Source: Bostrychus sinensis (lineage: Eukaryota; Chordata; Actinopteri; Gobiiformes; Eleotridae). From it: DNA of 64,000 nucleotides. Below the pieces are notes generated by a model, which was given only the letters and a program-made list of their open reading frames with translations, had not been told where the DNA came from and did not search any database. Of this stretch, positions 42,972 through 55,906 are shown piece after piece; position 1 is the stretch's first letter; the number at the start of each line of letters is the position of its first letter. Both the position numbers and the translations under genes were made by a program. The stretch is taken from contig CM036244.1 in assembly GCA_020698575.1 (NCBI GenBank), forward strand, positions 26,313,534 through 26,377,533, written 5' to 3'.

Positions 42972-45015
42972 GTGAGTGCTAGCTCCAAACTAGACAATAA
43001 AAGCTGTTCTATAGCTCTATCTCTTTAGGTTTAATTAATTGTACTTCAAACTAATGAATCACTAATCATCACTGTAATTTAAAGACAGTAAAACACTATA
43101 TATGCCTATGATGCCAGATTAGATACAAAATTGTGTAAAAAGATGTGAATATTTTTATGCAAACAATTTTTTGTAATTTATTGTGTATGTTATCTGTTAT
43201 GAGTAACTCAAAAGTGTTGTTTGCAAATTTATTTCTCTTGTGTTAACAAATATATGAATTTTACAATAAAATCAAATCTCCTGGTATCTCCTGCAGATAT
43301 TTAAAATACAATTATTTTATTTTATGGTTTTAGTACACTCCAAACAGCCAGAACTGCTAATCTTTTTGGGAAAGGAGAACTTGTGCATCAACACATATGA
43401 CTGTATCTGTCTTTGTTCTCTGTTTCCCTCTTCTGCATTATGAGGAAGAGGCGTATCTCAGAGGGAAATCAATCATCACTGATCAGCATCTTCTCTTTCT
43501 CTATTGGCCTTATAGGAAAGACCATTTCTGTCTGTCCCTTTTGCTTCCCTATGGTTAATTATACATTAACCATATCCATAGCCCCACATGCAAAATAGAT
43601 TGATTTCCACATGGTGATAGTTAATTAAATGTTTCTTTTACATTCAGCTTTAGGATCTCTAAAGTGAACACAAAATGTGTGTTTGTGTGTTTTTTGGTTG
43701 TGTGACCCATGGCCGTGCTGGGCTCAGCTGACACAAACCTACAGTTGGAGACACCTGTCGTGCCCTTGGTTTCAGTGTGCCCACAGCAGAAATCCCCCTC
43801 CTCCGGTCTCGTCCCACCTGCTGGATCTGTCGTTCTGACTATGTGGGGATGAGACCACCAGCTTCTCTACTTCTGCCTCTATCTTCTTTGTCTTTCCTTA
43901 GTTTCCTGTCCACCACTGCAGCTGCCTTAAGTGGCCTACTTCAAACAGCTCTTCTGTGCAGGTGGACAGATTTCACTGGCACGCTCCTTTCTTCAGAGTT
44001 GCAAATGCTCACAAACAGAGGCAAGGCTTTTGAATAGAGCAGCTGCCTACAAGATTAAGGCATGTCTCTATTATGAGTAAAACTGGCAGAAATCATCAAA
44101 GAGTGTGGCATTACCAAGGAAAGTGGTGTCCGTGCAGATAAAAGATGCAGCCTGCCAGCTTTGGGGTTAGCACGGCCCTTTGAATATCATTGTTTGTACT
44201 TGTTGACGCTGGCATGGTTGATAACTACTTACTAATTATCTCCTGGTTAAATGGTGGTTATATGGGAAAGTATTGTCTATCTAAATTATTATTGTATTTA
44301 AACTAATCTTTTCCAAAGAAGCATCTTCTCTAGTCCCACTTGCATCCCTGTTGAAAACAATAAAAACATAATGAAGCTCTATGCAGCTAAAGAAAACATT
44401 GTAATTCATAGTTGGTGTTTTCACTGTGTTAATTAACTCTAGCTCTCTCTTCACACTTCCCCTCTTTTCCCCGTCCTCACGTTTAGGCGCTATGAACTTG
44501 GTGAACTGACGAAGAAACTAGGATTTATTTTCCTTAAAATCAATTCTGCTTTCTTCCTGCCTCCCTCAATTACAAACGTTCCACCACTTTATAGCTACTG
44601 CCCTTTGGTTCTCAGATATTGATATGTCGGTTCTGTGAGACCCCCCTGAGATTGTTAGCACTTCTTAAATTTTCCAGAAACTCTGCATTCCACATGTCTA
44701 AAGTGGTTTCTTACCATAGCAGTTAGCCGTGAAGAATTTTGATATGCTGTTTAGTAGTGGCATCTGGTTTTTCACCTTCGCTGGCCCAATGTTTTATGTA
44801 TCCTTGATCGTTTAATAATCAGCAGGATTTTGTTCTTGTAAATCCTTTCCGTTTTATTCCTTAAGCTCTCTGATCAGAAAATCCCAACGTCAGAATTTGG
44901 AACCTCTTTTGAATAATAGACTGTTTGTTAGCCTGCAGTGACCTGATACTTGTTTGAAAAACTAAAACACTATAACATTTGATCAATTCTGTGTTTTTCC
45001 TTTTTTTGTGAACAG
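42972..45015. other. Intron-equivalent of the vmp1 remnant
   Basis: Two kilobases with no exon, RNA gene or bounded repeat that I can see. Confidence 0.4.
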
Positions 45016-45124
45016 GTTGCAGGTACAGCTATCCTACTTTATGGCTTCAAGAGCAAAACATTTCGGTGCCTACCTTTACGATGGTGATGATGAGGTGCTG
45101 CTGGACAACACATAGGCTTCACAG
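45016..45124 (+). pseudogene. vmp1: vmp1 remnant exon (AGTAI to EHAE segment)
   Basis: After TGAACAG the frame reads VAGTAI, as in VMP1 GIGTAIGEL. After a deletion the match continues in another frame as YG-type residues giving FMASRAKHFGAYLYDGDDE (VMP1 YFMARAARLSGAEPDDEE), then VLLDNT, a TAG stop and ASQ before the donor GTGACAG (VMP1 EMLEHAETAQ). It is 109 nt against about 132 expected, a net loss of 23 that breaks the frame. Confidence 0.8.
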
Positions 45125-46257
45125 GTGACAGTTCTTAATATAGTTCCCACTATAATTAGACCTTACATTTATCTACAATTGTCTATTAAAAACATATATT
45201 TTAAAATGTTTAAAATTGTTTTTTTCATTTGTATTACATTGATTGATGACAATAGTTTACTTATTATTTGATCACAAAACTTTATCTGTTATCTCTGAAA
45301 GATCAAGCAGTTTCAAAAGTACCCAATGATTGAAAAAACAGCTACAATGCACTTTGATCAAATATTCCTGCCACTCTTATAAACTTTGCTCTTAGATAAT
45401 GTTCTAAAGTTCTCACGTCATACTGGCTAATGTCTCAACAATGGAAAGCATTTCTTTGTAAATATTTAGTTTCCACCCTCTCGTGATTATGAATGGAGGA
45501 ATGAGAATATGGGAATATGCTTGTGGTTTAGTCCAGGCGTTTCATCACATCTGACAGTGTCTTCATCCTCAGGAATGTACGTCTCTCTCCAGCTCTGGGT
45601 CAGACAGCCAGACAGGTCAAGTACAGTCAAAACACTATCCATAAATGGTTTTAAATTTACGGCCCCCTTTTTATATATTTTGTTTGCCAATAAACTTTAG
45701 TAGTCCATACCATACTGTTTAAAACTGATTGTTTCAGACAGGCATGACTTAAAGCTCAAGTTATTTAGTAGTATGTATTATGTTTTTTTTTTGTAATACC
45801 TCTGATATGTAATAACATTTTCCTTTTTCAGCATCAGTCACCTGCCTCATAAGTCAACTTATTTGATTATTTAAAACTTATAAATTATATCATTTGTACA
45901 CATATGAATTAAACATTTTTTTCTTTTTAAAAGCAATATATGTGTTAAGTATACTAAAGCTAGATCAACATCAACACATCTTTATGACATAAATAAATAA
46001 TAAAATATGTCTATAAGACAAAGTATTCTGTCCAGTGTAACAATGAATTGCTCAGATGTTAGTTAGGTAGTAGTACATCTACAAAGTATATGATCTAGAC
46101 AAGGCAGAAAGGTTTGTGTTGTATCCCAAGCCGACAATACTTGAAATCATAGTCAAGTTTGCATTGTGCATTATTATGGCAGACTGGCTAAACCTGACAA
46201 AGTAGCTGTTTAAAATATTTTTCAGCCTCTCTAGATCTATTTTAACATCTCATAGGA

Positions 46258-46818
46258 CAGTGTTTCCAACCAGGGGTACGGGGACTCCCTGCAAGTACTT
46301 TGCAGGGGGTACTTGTAATTATTTAAAACTATAAATATTTCAAGCTCAAGTATCTCATTGTCTGCTAAAACTGCTGAAGAATATTATTTGAATATTATAT
46401 TGTTACACATCTTTAGGTTTAACTTTAGGTTTAGCTTTTAGATTTTTGTGTGTAATATTTTGGATTATTTGTTATTATTAATTTAATAGTGGTATGTATT
46501 TTTTTTTTGTTTATTTCTGAACATAAAATATATAGTGAAATAAATAATTAGAGTTTATATTATATATTTTTTTATTTTAAGGGCAGGCAAATTATTATTT
46601 TTATTTTTTATTTTTTAGATTGAATTTGAATTTAAAAGAAAAAAACAATTACAGAAGAATTTGTATCTATAGTAAACTGAGTATTAATAAACGTTGTTTT
46701 ATATGACCATTTTTCAAAGAAGAATCATCATAGATGAGTGGGGTGGGGGTGGGGGGGCACTGGTGGTATGACAAATAGACCAGGGGGTACACAAGACAAA
46801 AAAGGTTAGAAACCCCTG
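46258..46818. mobile_element. Small hAT-like (Charlie-type) element
   Basis: The left end CAGTGTTTCCAACCAGGGG and the reverse complement of the right end CAGGGGTTTCTAACCTTTTT are imperfect inverted repeats of the CAG..GTTTC..AACC type typical of hAT elements. Flanks TCATAGGA and GCTTAGGA match at 6 of 8 positions, compatible with an aged 8-bp target duplication. The 561-bp interior is AT-rich and non-coding. Confidence 0.7.
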
Positions 46819-48399
46819 GCTTAGGACACAGTGTTATGACCCCCCCACCTCCTCCCCCCACCCCCCACCAAAAAAAAAAACTTATAATAAAACAAATGTA
46901 TGTACTCTTCCTTCATTCATCCTCACCTATTCCATCCCGTGAACTTTCATAAAGTCGTGGTGGGGTCCAGGTCCTAACTGGTAATAACAAGAGAAAGTCT
47001 TTTTTTCAACACCCTGAAATAGAGTTCAATATTAAATCAAGGTACCTAATCAAACAAGAAAAATAAGGTTTTTCTTTGGTCAGCAGTCAACTATTACTAA
47101 GACTGTGGACATCTGGTTTGGTTGGCACCAAAAGCAGCTATTGTGTTCAGACCACAAATAAGAGTGGACCTCTTACATCATCTGTGCTGCTGTTGCTGAT
47201 ACAGTGGCTCTTCCCTCTGTAACTCTAAGAAATCAGCAATGCAGAGAGACAGGCGGCTGTGAGGTGGAAGAAAATTATTTTTGCTTAAATTGTTCCTTTG
47301 CGGATAAGCTTCTCTTTGTCTTTTGTAATCTTAACAAATGTGTGGTGTAAGAGAAGCATCGCTTTTTGCGTCGCACAAGAGGAGACACAAAGCGTCGTCG
47401 CATTCTGATGTATCTGTACAGGGTTGTATATCTTTGACTGTGTTTTATTGTCAGTCATACATCTTATTTATCATAACTCGTTGCAGTGTGCAGCACTCTC
47501 ACTCCTTTGGTGTGCATGTGACATATGTGTTCGTCTGATTGGACAGGATCTGGAGGCAGGTTGTTTTCATCAGCCGCACACGGAAACATTTTTTTGCCAG
47601 GGCTTTACCATCATTTGGATGTTCTCAGGGTTCCCTGTTTTGCCTGAAGATATTCTCCAGCATCCTGTGTTTTTCCAGCAACCTGTGGACTCAAAGCCAG
47701 TCACCTTTGTGGATTTTTTTAATCCTTTTTTGAATGTGCTGTAATGAAAAGACTAAGATAAACATGGATTTAAAATACTAATGGATTATATGTTTTAGTT
47801 TTTGGAATTATGAGATGTAATGTTGTGACCTTACTTTACCTATATGCCTTGGACATTGCTTCCTGTAGTAGTACAGTGAGACTGCCATGTTGCTAAGTTA
47901 TAAAGTTTTGTAGTTGCCAGTTGAAGTCAGATAGTTTTCTAGTTGCCAACTTTTTGACCTCATCAGAGTGGTATTTCTCTCTAGCCTACACATGCCAACT
48001 TCCTGCCACATGTGCACGTGATACACAGCAGCACAGCACCATTTTTTTTTATCCATTCATTCATAAGAGCTATTCAAGAATTATGAAGTCATGCCTTCTC
48101 TAATGGCTCCAGACACTAGTGTCTTGTACATCAACTTTTTCCAACTCCTTGGCCCCACTCCTTGAGGCTAGACTTTCTTGGGTGATCCTACATAAGTAAA
48201 GCCTTGTATTTCATGTAACTTGATAGATCAACTTCCTCACTTGTCTGTTTTCATCTGGCACGGAAGGGGTTAACAGGCTGTGAATTCATGATTGCCAACT
48301 CCCAGGATCGTATCTCCTGTAACTCAAATCAGGGCCATCTGCGCTGGGCGTATGCTGCCTTCCCCCCTGGCCTACTGCACTCAAAGGCTCTCTGTGCTG

Positions 48400-48830
48400 T
48401 GGTTTGCCTGGCCTGGTCACGTGACTTCTCTGAAAATGCCCCCTCCTTCCTCCTCCCTCTTTATTTCCAGTAAACTGTTTGAAAGGAGGGGGGTGACTCA
48501 GAGTAAAACCAGCTTCCCTTTAACCACAGCTTGTTAAAGAATTTGTCAACGTGGACTCAGGGGTGCGTTTTGTGTGTGCGTGTGTCCGGACAGAATAGGA
48601 TGTGTGTGTATCAATGTTCTTTTTTCTTCTGTCTTGAAAGGGGACCGTAGCGCAGATTGCGTCAGGGCATCTTAATCGCTCTACTTCCTGTGCATGTGAG
48701 GAGGGCGGGGGCTTGTCAGGAGTTAATGAGATGAACTTTAACCGTCTTTGAGTCAGGGGCGCGCAGCCTCTCTGGAGATGTGTGTCTTCTGCGTAAAAGA
48801 GTTTCATTGAGAAAAAAACAAATGCAGTGA
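48400..48830. promoter_or_regulatory. CpG-richer segment with two AP-1 sites and an E-box
   Basis: Against an AT-rich background this segment has several CG dinucleotides, an E-box CACGTG at 48419-48424, and AP-1 consensus sites TGACTCA (48494-48500) and TGAGTCA (48749-48755). It might be an enhancer or alternative promoter left inside the vmp1 remnant. The only evidence is motif content. Confidence 0.25.
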
Positions 48831-51800
48831 GCGAGAGGCGGAGACAGAAAAAAAAATGCGTGGGTGTTGACTTGTGTATAGGCTATGCATAGATTTTTCC
48901 TTGTCTGACACTTGAATTTTCCACATGGAGCAGAGTGCCTTGTTCCTGCCTGCTTTCTGTCTGTTTGAACTCTGTACCCCGTCAACACTATCAAAATCTT
49001 TCTAAAACAAACTGTTTGTAAAGTAAAATTAATGTATATTGATATAATCATGGACATTCTCACTATTGTCATCTTTGCCTTTTTACCATTGGAGTTTTAT
49101 TGACTGTTATTTCCTAGAAACAACAACATACAGTGATTATGGTCTGTGTATTATTTTTGTTAAATGGAGCTCAATTCACCTTTTACAATGCTACCTTTGT
49201 GCGTTTACAAGTATACCTACACTATACAGTTATAAACATGTATAGTTTTCCAAGTTTTTTCTTTAAACAATGAAATGTAATTACCAAAAGGCATGACTAA
49301 TTCTACCCTTGAAACCCTCACATTTTTCCTTATACAAATATATTGCTGGTGATGATGTGAACATTTCAACCACCTGTGTGATCAAATGGAAGTACTGTTC
49401 CCACTGAGGTCATTTTATGTGGTTGAAGTGTAGACTGCTGAGTAAACCAATTGTGCCAAGCAGCCAAACCCAATACCAAAGCCTCCATAGCTTTAATGAC
49501 GCTGCACCCTTGACAAGATCTTCCTAAATGTAATTGCTGCTAAGCCCAGCCCTGCAGGCCGGTAGTGAGGGGGGTTGTGTGGGGAGCAGCAGGCAGCCTT
49601 GGCGAGGTGCCCGGCAAAGATGGTGATTTTCCATAAGCCGCCAACAACAGAGTCTGGATGTCTGAACCCCAGTCATCTTCCCTGATCCAGAAAGGCACAA
49701 GAAAGAGAGAGCCCGAGTACATAGTTCAAATGTAGTAAATCAGTGTCACAAGTTCACACACATGTACACTGCATTTACAGCCTCCCCTCACCTTCTCAGG
49801 GACCTTTAGTTCATGCTAGACTGATATTTTAGGGCTCTATGCCATATCTTAAGCCCAGCGTTCAACTACTGCCTCTAATGTAAGCAGCACAATGTCAGAA
49901 AGTGAACTAGAAGCACATCTGCCTCAGTCCAGACATTGATGGCTTTTGTGGCGTTGGGTTTGTCAGGTGTTCCCATGCCAGACAGTACTCAGTGGTTCAG
50001 CTGTAAACTAACCATGCACATTCCTTCCCTTCCTTTCTCACACCAGCTGGGCAACCAGCACTTGCACGCGCTCACATCTGTGCATGTGCATGCACGCTCA
50101 GGAGTACCGACTAGAATTAAAACTCACCATCTAACCCGATGAGAAGCGTGACATGATTGGTTAACAGTAGAGGGAGAAATTCAAATTGTTAACCAATCAG
50201 ATTTGCTGTCCATTTGCTCCCCCCACTCCGACCTTATTAGGCGACCTCCCATGTCTCTCAAATTTCCTGGCCGCTGGGCTGTACCATGAAGAATGTCGTG
50301 AGCACTGTACTGGTTCTGTTGACCATATTAGGTCAGATCATGTATCACCACTCCCTTCAGCACCTCAATTTCTGAGACTTACAGAAGGCCCTACTTTGCA
50401 TCCTGAATAAAGTTTTAACCTAATATAAAGTGAATTTGTAGTCATAAGATCTCTTTTTCTTTTAATATATATTTTCTTTATTGTCACAAAAATGCTTACA
50501 CAGAAAAAACATAGAAATAGTATTAAATATTAACCAAAAGAGTTTAAGTAATTTAACTGATTGTATGTGCATTATAATTTGGATGTACAGAAAATAACAC
50601 ATAGTAAGTATGTAGTTCAGTGTTCATCTTTGTTTAATGACTGTGTAATATATATCTAAAAGCACGCTTTAAAAAGAGAATATTAAAAAGGTCTATATTT
50701 ATAGAGTTATATGTGAGACTAATTAAAGCACCAGACAAAGATGAGAGCCTAAATGGTTATTTTAGGACTATAAACTTAATATTTATTGTGGATAAATAAA
50801 AATATATAAACAATGCTAATCAGAATGTAAATCAAAATTTTCCTATTATACCGTTTTAAGTTAGACATTTGAAAATCACTGCTAATATTATTATTGCAAA
50901 TGTAAATCTTTTGTATAAATGATTTTAAAATGAGAATTACAGAAGCAGATAATAGCCTATTTTACCAGTCCATCACAGGACCTTCCATCATTTTAGGCCT
51001 AAATATATAAATTGTTAGCTCACGTTTAAACAGTTTATTACTTATTTCTGTTATGCATGTGCCGTCTTTAAACCAAAATAATTATATTTGCAGTTAATAA
51101 TTTAGCACTGTACTTGAGAAATTGAGCAACAACACATCTCTCTAAATTGTGCTGAACTTTGATTAGAATAATATTTTTTTATTTACCTACCTATTTAATG
51201 TTCCTTTAAAAAGTGAAAAATCCTTTTTATTCCTCTGTGTTCCCAGAATCCAGTTTTAAGTAAACTTCAAAGAGATTAGGGCTTCTGTTTCCAGAAAGTG
51301 TACATTGGGAAAAATCTGTGCCATTTCTGTGAAAAGGGTCTTTTGTGGAGCTGTCAAGAGGGATAGGGTCAGACCAGAAGAAAAACTAAGAATTTGTGAG
51401 TCACAGGAATGACCAAAATCTCTGTCTACTTCTCTGCTTCTCCACTTTGACAAGAAAAGTATATTACGGCACTAATGATAGCTAAATAGTGTTAAAGACA
51501 GAAAGAAGTTGGCTTTACATGGCTTAAATAAAAAAATGTTTTTTTTTTATGTAGTCTATGTAGCAGGTGATGAAATGCAGTTTAATTCATCTGTATATGC
51601 TTGTAGGGCAGTTTAAAATTGAACAAAAGAAAAAAAACAATTAAATATGAGATTATATCAAATACTATATCATCATTGATAAATAGAATATTAGTAATAT
51701 AAATTTATTATTTTATTAACAGAACAATTTATGTTTCAAGAGGATAAATACAGTGTATGCATACATTTGTACAGAAAGTGTCCCTACATTCTTGCTTTTA

Positions 51801-52744
51801 ATATTATTGTGAATTACCTTAAAAGGTAAAGGCCCAATCTGTCTATTTTGTGAATTTTCAACCAGATTAAGAAGGTAAAACATATATTTTATTGTCTTTA
51901 AGCAGAAAAAAATCTGAATGCATTTTTAACACTTAGGAATAATTTGTAAGAAACTGAGCAATAAATGATAAAGAAATGTTTTAATTATAAAGTTAAAACA
52001 TTGTGTGCTGCTGTACCATCCACTGAAAAGTTAATAATGTGGTTTGTGATTTAAACTGTAAAGATTTGTATCAAACTCAGAATTACTTTAGTTGAGGCAG
52101 TGAAGACACAGCAAAACCTGTTGCAGCATCTTTTCTACATTTAATTACAAACTGTCAGAGAATTAACAACCCCCAAAAAACATTTTTTTCGTTTCAGATC
52201 AGAATGAGTTTAGTTTTGGATATTAATTAAAATGAATGAACACTTTATTTATTACTGAAAATAACCTAAACTGTTGACAGGCAGAGATGGCAGAGAAACC
52301 TAGGCCTAACCAAAGATTTTCTCCTGAAATTTGTTAAAAGATTTTAAATTAATTAAGTATAGATTTTTTAAGGCACTGTCCACCTAATTACATTTTATCA
52401 AACAATTGTGTCAAGATCTTCACAACTGCATAGGAGGGTGTAGGTAAAAGACTTTTTCAGCACACACAACATTCTTGCCTTCCAAATGAATTATTCTGAT
52501 CACATTTAGCATCTTATTAATTGTACAAAATTTGTAATTATTTACAGCTGAAATTACTGTAGAAATTAGCATTTAAACCGTCAGATTTATATACATTTTC
52601 AAATTTGCTGTTTAACTATATAGTTCAGTCTGTCTAACTCAGTTTAAATTGTGTAATTATAAAATAAAGGAAACAGATAGGAGTAAATGAGGCATTCATT
52701 GATAAAAATATAATCACACTTTTTCTCTCGTGTCTGTATTGCAG

Positions 52745-52824
52745 AAATTTGCAGCCACGGCAAAGTAGTGGTGCGGAAACTCATCCAAAAGATTTGAATC
52801 TTTGGCATTTTAGTCTGTTTCTGT
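52745..52824 (+). pseudogene. vmp1: vmp1 remnant exon (DFASRAK to FGILAC segment)
   Basis: After GTATTGCAG the first frame reads KFAATAK (VMP1 DFASRAK). One base is then missing, and the match resumes in the next frame as VVVRKLIQKI, a TGA stop, and IFGILVCFC (VMP1 AVQKLVQKVGFFGILACAS), ending at the near-perfect donor GTAAGT. The length is 80 nt against 81 expected, so a single-base deletion explains the frameshift. Confidence 0.85.
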
Positions 52825-55800
52825 GTAAGTACAGTTACAGATTAATTATGTGCTTAAATATAAATGAAATACATGAGAAAACTATAGCATGAACAAATGT
52901 AGTGAACAACTACAGTTGTAGTTTATTCATATTCATATTATTTTTTTATATAATTTTATAGATACATTTTATTTTATAATTTTCATAACCTATGTTTGTT
53001 TTAACTTAGATTCAAATCTCTTATTTGACCTCACAAGAATAATGTGCAGGCATTTTCTAGCACCCTTTAGAAGTTTATTGTTGCAAGCTTAATTGGAAAA
53101 GCTGTCATCAAAAAGCACATTTCAGTGAGCTGATATTTAGTAACATTTAAAAGCTTATAAAAAGTATATCAGAGTAATCACATCTAAACTGTTACTCCAG
53201 CAAAAGGCAAACCTGTCTGTTTAAATCACCAATATTTGCATATGCAAACTTTAATTTGTTTTATTTTGTATTGTAATAATTAGTTGTGGGAATGCCGCTT
53301 ATTTGCATACTTTTTTAATGTCCTTTTGAGCAAGGTCAGTTTTAAAAATCAATAATGTACATGCATAGCATCTCCTCACTCTACTGTTCCCAGATGGGAT
53401 TATGGAGGCCATTTTGTGCTGCCAAAGAGGGGGGAGTCAACCATTTTGTGACTGCAGCTGTAGAAGCTACAGTGCACCTTACAGTACACTGGCAAAGTAG
53501 AATACAGTATAGTGTAAAGAAATAGAAATATGTAATAGAAAAGTAGAACAAAATGTAGAGATAGAGGTTATGAACACCTAATTTTCCTTTAATCTGGAAA
53601 AAGAATCATTAGCTTGCATCCAGGAATTTGTCACATAAATACTGTCAGAAATTATAGCATCAACAAAAGAAGTTAAGCATTTTTCCACTTGGCTGCTTCC
53701 CTCATCATATGTTGAAGATAATTGTTGTTGATAATTGTCCAGTCTTAGAAAAGAGGCAGTATGGGGGGTGAATTTAGTAAAAGTGGAGTTAAAGCAGATA
53801 CACTTTGTCTGTGCGAGGTGAGGAAGAAGGAGAGAGGGAGACATGGGGGCAGGAGGAGGGGGGCTGGCTGCATGGCACCATCACACACATGCACAGAAGC
53901 AGATTACACCCAGGGGTCCCAGGGGTCCCATGGGCCCCCTGCGAGGTGTATCCTTCCCCGTTTTACCAAAAGAACATTTCACCCGGTTCTCCAGCGTCTC
54001 AGGAGGCCCACTCCTCATTTATTTAGCGTCTAGCTTTTGATTGGTTCAGTCTCAGATTGGCTGTTAATGCAGAAGTTGAGGAGACATTTTAAATAATGCA
54101 CTAGAGAACAGATGACTCTTCCAACAGGGAATAAAAGGGGTTTTTGAATCTTGTAGGGTTGTAATACACTGAGCAGCTGCTGTGTTTTTCATCTGATTTT
54201 GTACCTGTGCTTCAGGTGTGTTCAGTCTCTGAGGAAAAGCTGTTTTATTCAGAGATCAGGTTTGATTGTATACTGTTGAATGGCTGTGACGCCGCAGGTT
54301 GCTTGAGGACAATAGGTGATGTCATGGAAATACATGTTTTAGCCTTTTGGGATGTGTGAATTTTTCTGAGGACAAAGAGATGTTAGGTGTGTTAGAGGAA
54401 GTGGATTTTGATAGGTCAAAAGTGTTCCCTAAACAAGTTACAATAAAGTGTATAGTCTTGCAGAAGTGTTATTACTGTCACCTTTTGACATTTTAACATG
54501 ACCTGAAATTAAAAACATGTTCATATCAGTTCCTATTCTGAGCTGATGTTAAGAGGTCAGACTGTGAAATATTGAGAAGTGCTAGAATGCTTCCTTCTTA
54601 TTCGGGTCTTGCTTGTTGAGAATGTCTATAGCTGTTATCATCAGTATCACTAAGCCCAAATTGTTGAGTCAAGACTGTGTCACCACCAGTTTCCGAGCAG
54701 GCACATCATTGTCAGTGTCCTTGCAATCTTTTTCTGAAAAGGATGTACGGTCAGGATGCGCAATTTCTATTGTTATTATTTGGAGACACACACATTTTAT
54801 CATTACTACTTTACGTCTTTTAGTCTACATAATCTTCTGTTGTAACTACAATTAATAACAATAGCATTTTAAATTTGAAAGACAAATAGGCTGCAGAGCA
54901 ACAGTATGACCTGCTTGACATGTTACATAAACATTCCAAGAATTACCCTTTGTTAATGCTCTCTGTCCTGTCACATGAAATTACACTTGTAGTTTGAGTG
55001 ACTTTGTCTTGGGATTTCTAAAATTGATACACAGTTGTGCATAGCTCCCCTTTGTGTTAATCCTTTGAACCATATGTAAATGTTTGCTTAATTCTGCTTA
55101 ATTCTGCACGTGACACTAATAGGTTGCCTTTATTTCTGCCTGTATTAGTCTAGCAGTAATAGTTCTTAGTGATGTATATGTGATAGTATTTGCAGTTTAA
55201 AAAGGGCAAGCCAAAATTGCTCATGTCATTTGTGTGCAGGGTGAGGTCAGAGGACAGTTTGACTTGCATATAAATTTGAGTTAAACATATTCCTTATTTA
55301 AGTTTGATGTTTTGTTTGTAAACTCTTATTGCCATGTCAGCAGTGTAGAGAAATAGTTTAGTGGTGGCAAGTTCCTACCTTGCAGGAGGACATTGGTCTG
55401 GACTTGAGTCTTTGTGTCTCTTCAGGCCCGGTGACTAAGCAGGAATCAGACCGGACAAGAGCCAGCAGCCAGACCCCCTTCGAAGCAGTGACACATCTCC
55501 TTTGATTCCTTCTCTTTTCTTTCCTGTTTAACCTTTTCACACAAACAGCCTGTTCTGACAAAACCAATAGGAGCTGCTGACATAGCTGTACTTTGCTGTT
55601 GGTGGTGTGTCATATGGCCCAGACTTTAATTTAACTTAATTCTTGGCCCATATGACAAAAGTTTGGCTTCATTGCTGCCTTTAGGCTAATTGTCTGCCAG
55701 CACCAAAGTCTGAGGTTATGGCTTTGGGTATAATGTGTAGGGTGTGTGTTAGTGGGAGGTAGGGAATTACAGATCAAACTGTGATGCTTTCACTGCATTG

Positions 55801-55845
55801 ACATCATGCTTCAGTCACTGAATCTTTATTCATTTTGTTTTACAG
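52825..55845. other. Gap where a conserved vmp1 exon is missing
   Basis: The exon for the most conserved VMP1 segment (IPNPLFDLAGITCGHF onward) should lie here. I read the + strand frames and found nothing convincing. No other gene is evident; the sequence is AT-rich with a purine-rich patch near 53820-53860. Confidence 0.4.
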
Positions 55846-55906
55846 AGACTGTTAGTAATGGTCACCTTCAGCAGATGCATAGCCGAGGAGATGGTCTCCT
55901 CATCGG
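55846..55906 (+). pseudogene. vmp1: vmp1 remnant exon (KIFVIVTFS segment)
   Basis: After TTTTACAG the frame reads RLLVMVTFSRCIAEEMVSSS before the donor GTGAGTAA, matching VMP1 [20 protein letters not shown] residue for residue in spacing. It is 61 nt, twenty codons plus one base, the expected length and phase. No stop or shift lies in this block, so it is the best kept of the set. Confidence 0.82.

Larger units (their letters stand above)
45125..52744. other. Large intron-equivalent of the vmp1 remnant
   Basis: Holds a hAT-like element at 46258-46818 and a C/A-rich low-complexity patch at 46839-46880. A segment at 48.4-48.85 kb is richer in CpG and contains two AP-1 sites. The rest is AT-rich sequence, extreme from 50.4 to 52.7 kb. 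No gene is seen. Confidence 0.4.

Noticed and set aside
47424..47744. 106-codon open frame with aromatic-rich tail, considered as a vmp1 exon
   Set aside because: It does not align with any VMP1 segment and lacks suitable acceptor and donor.
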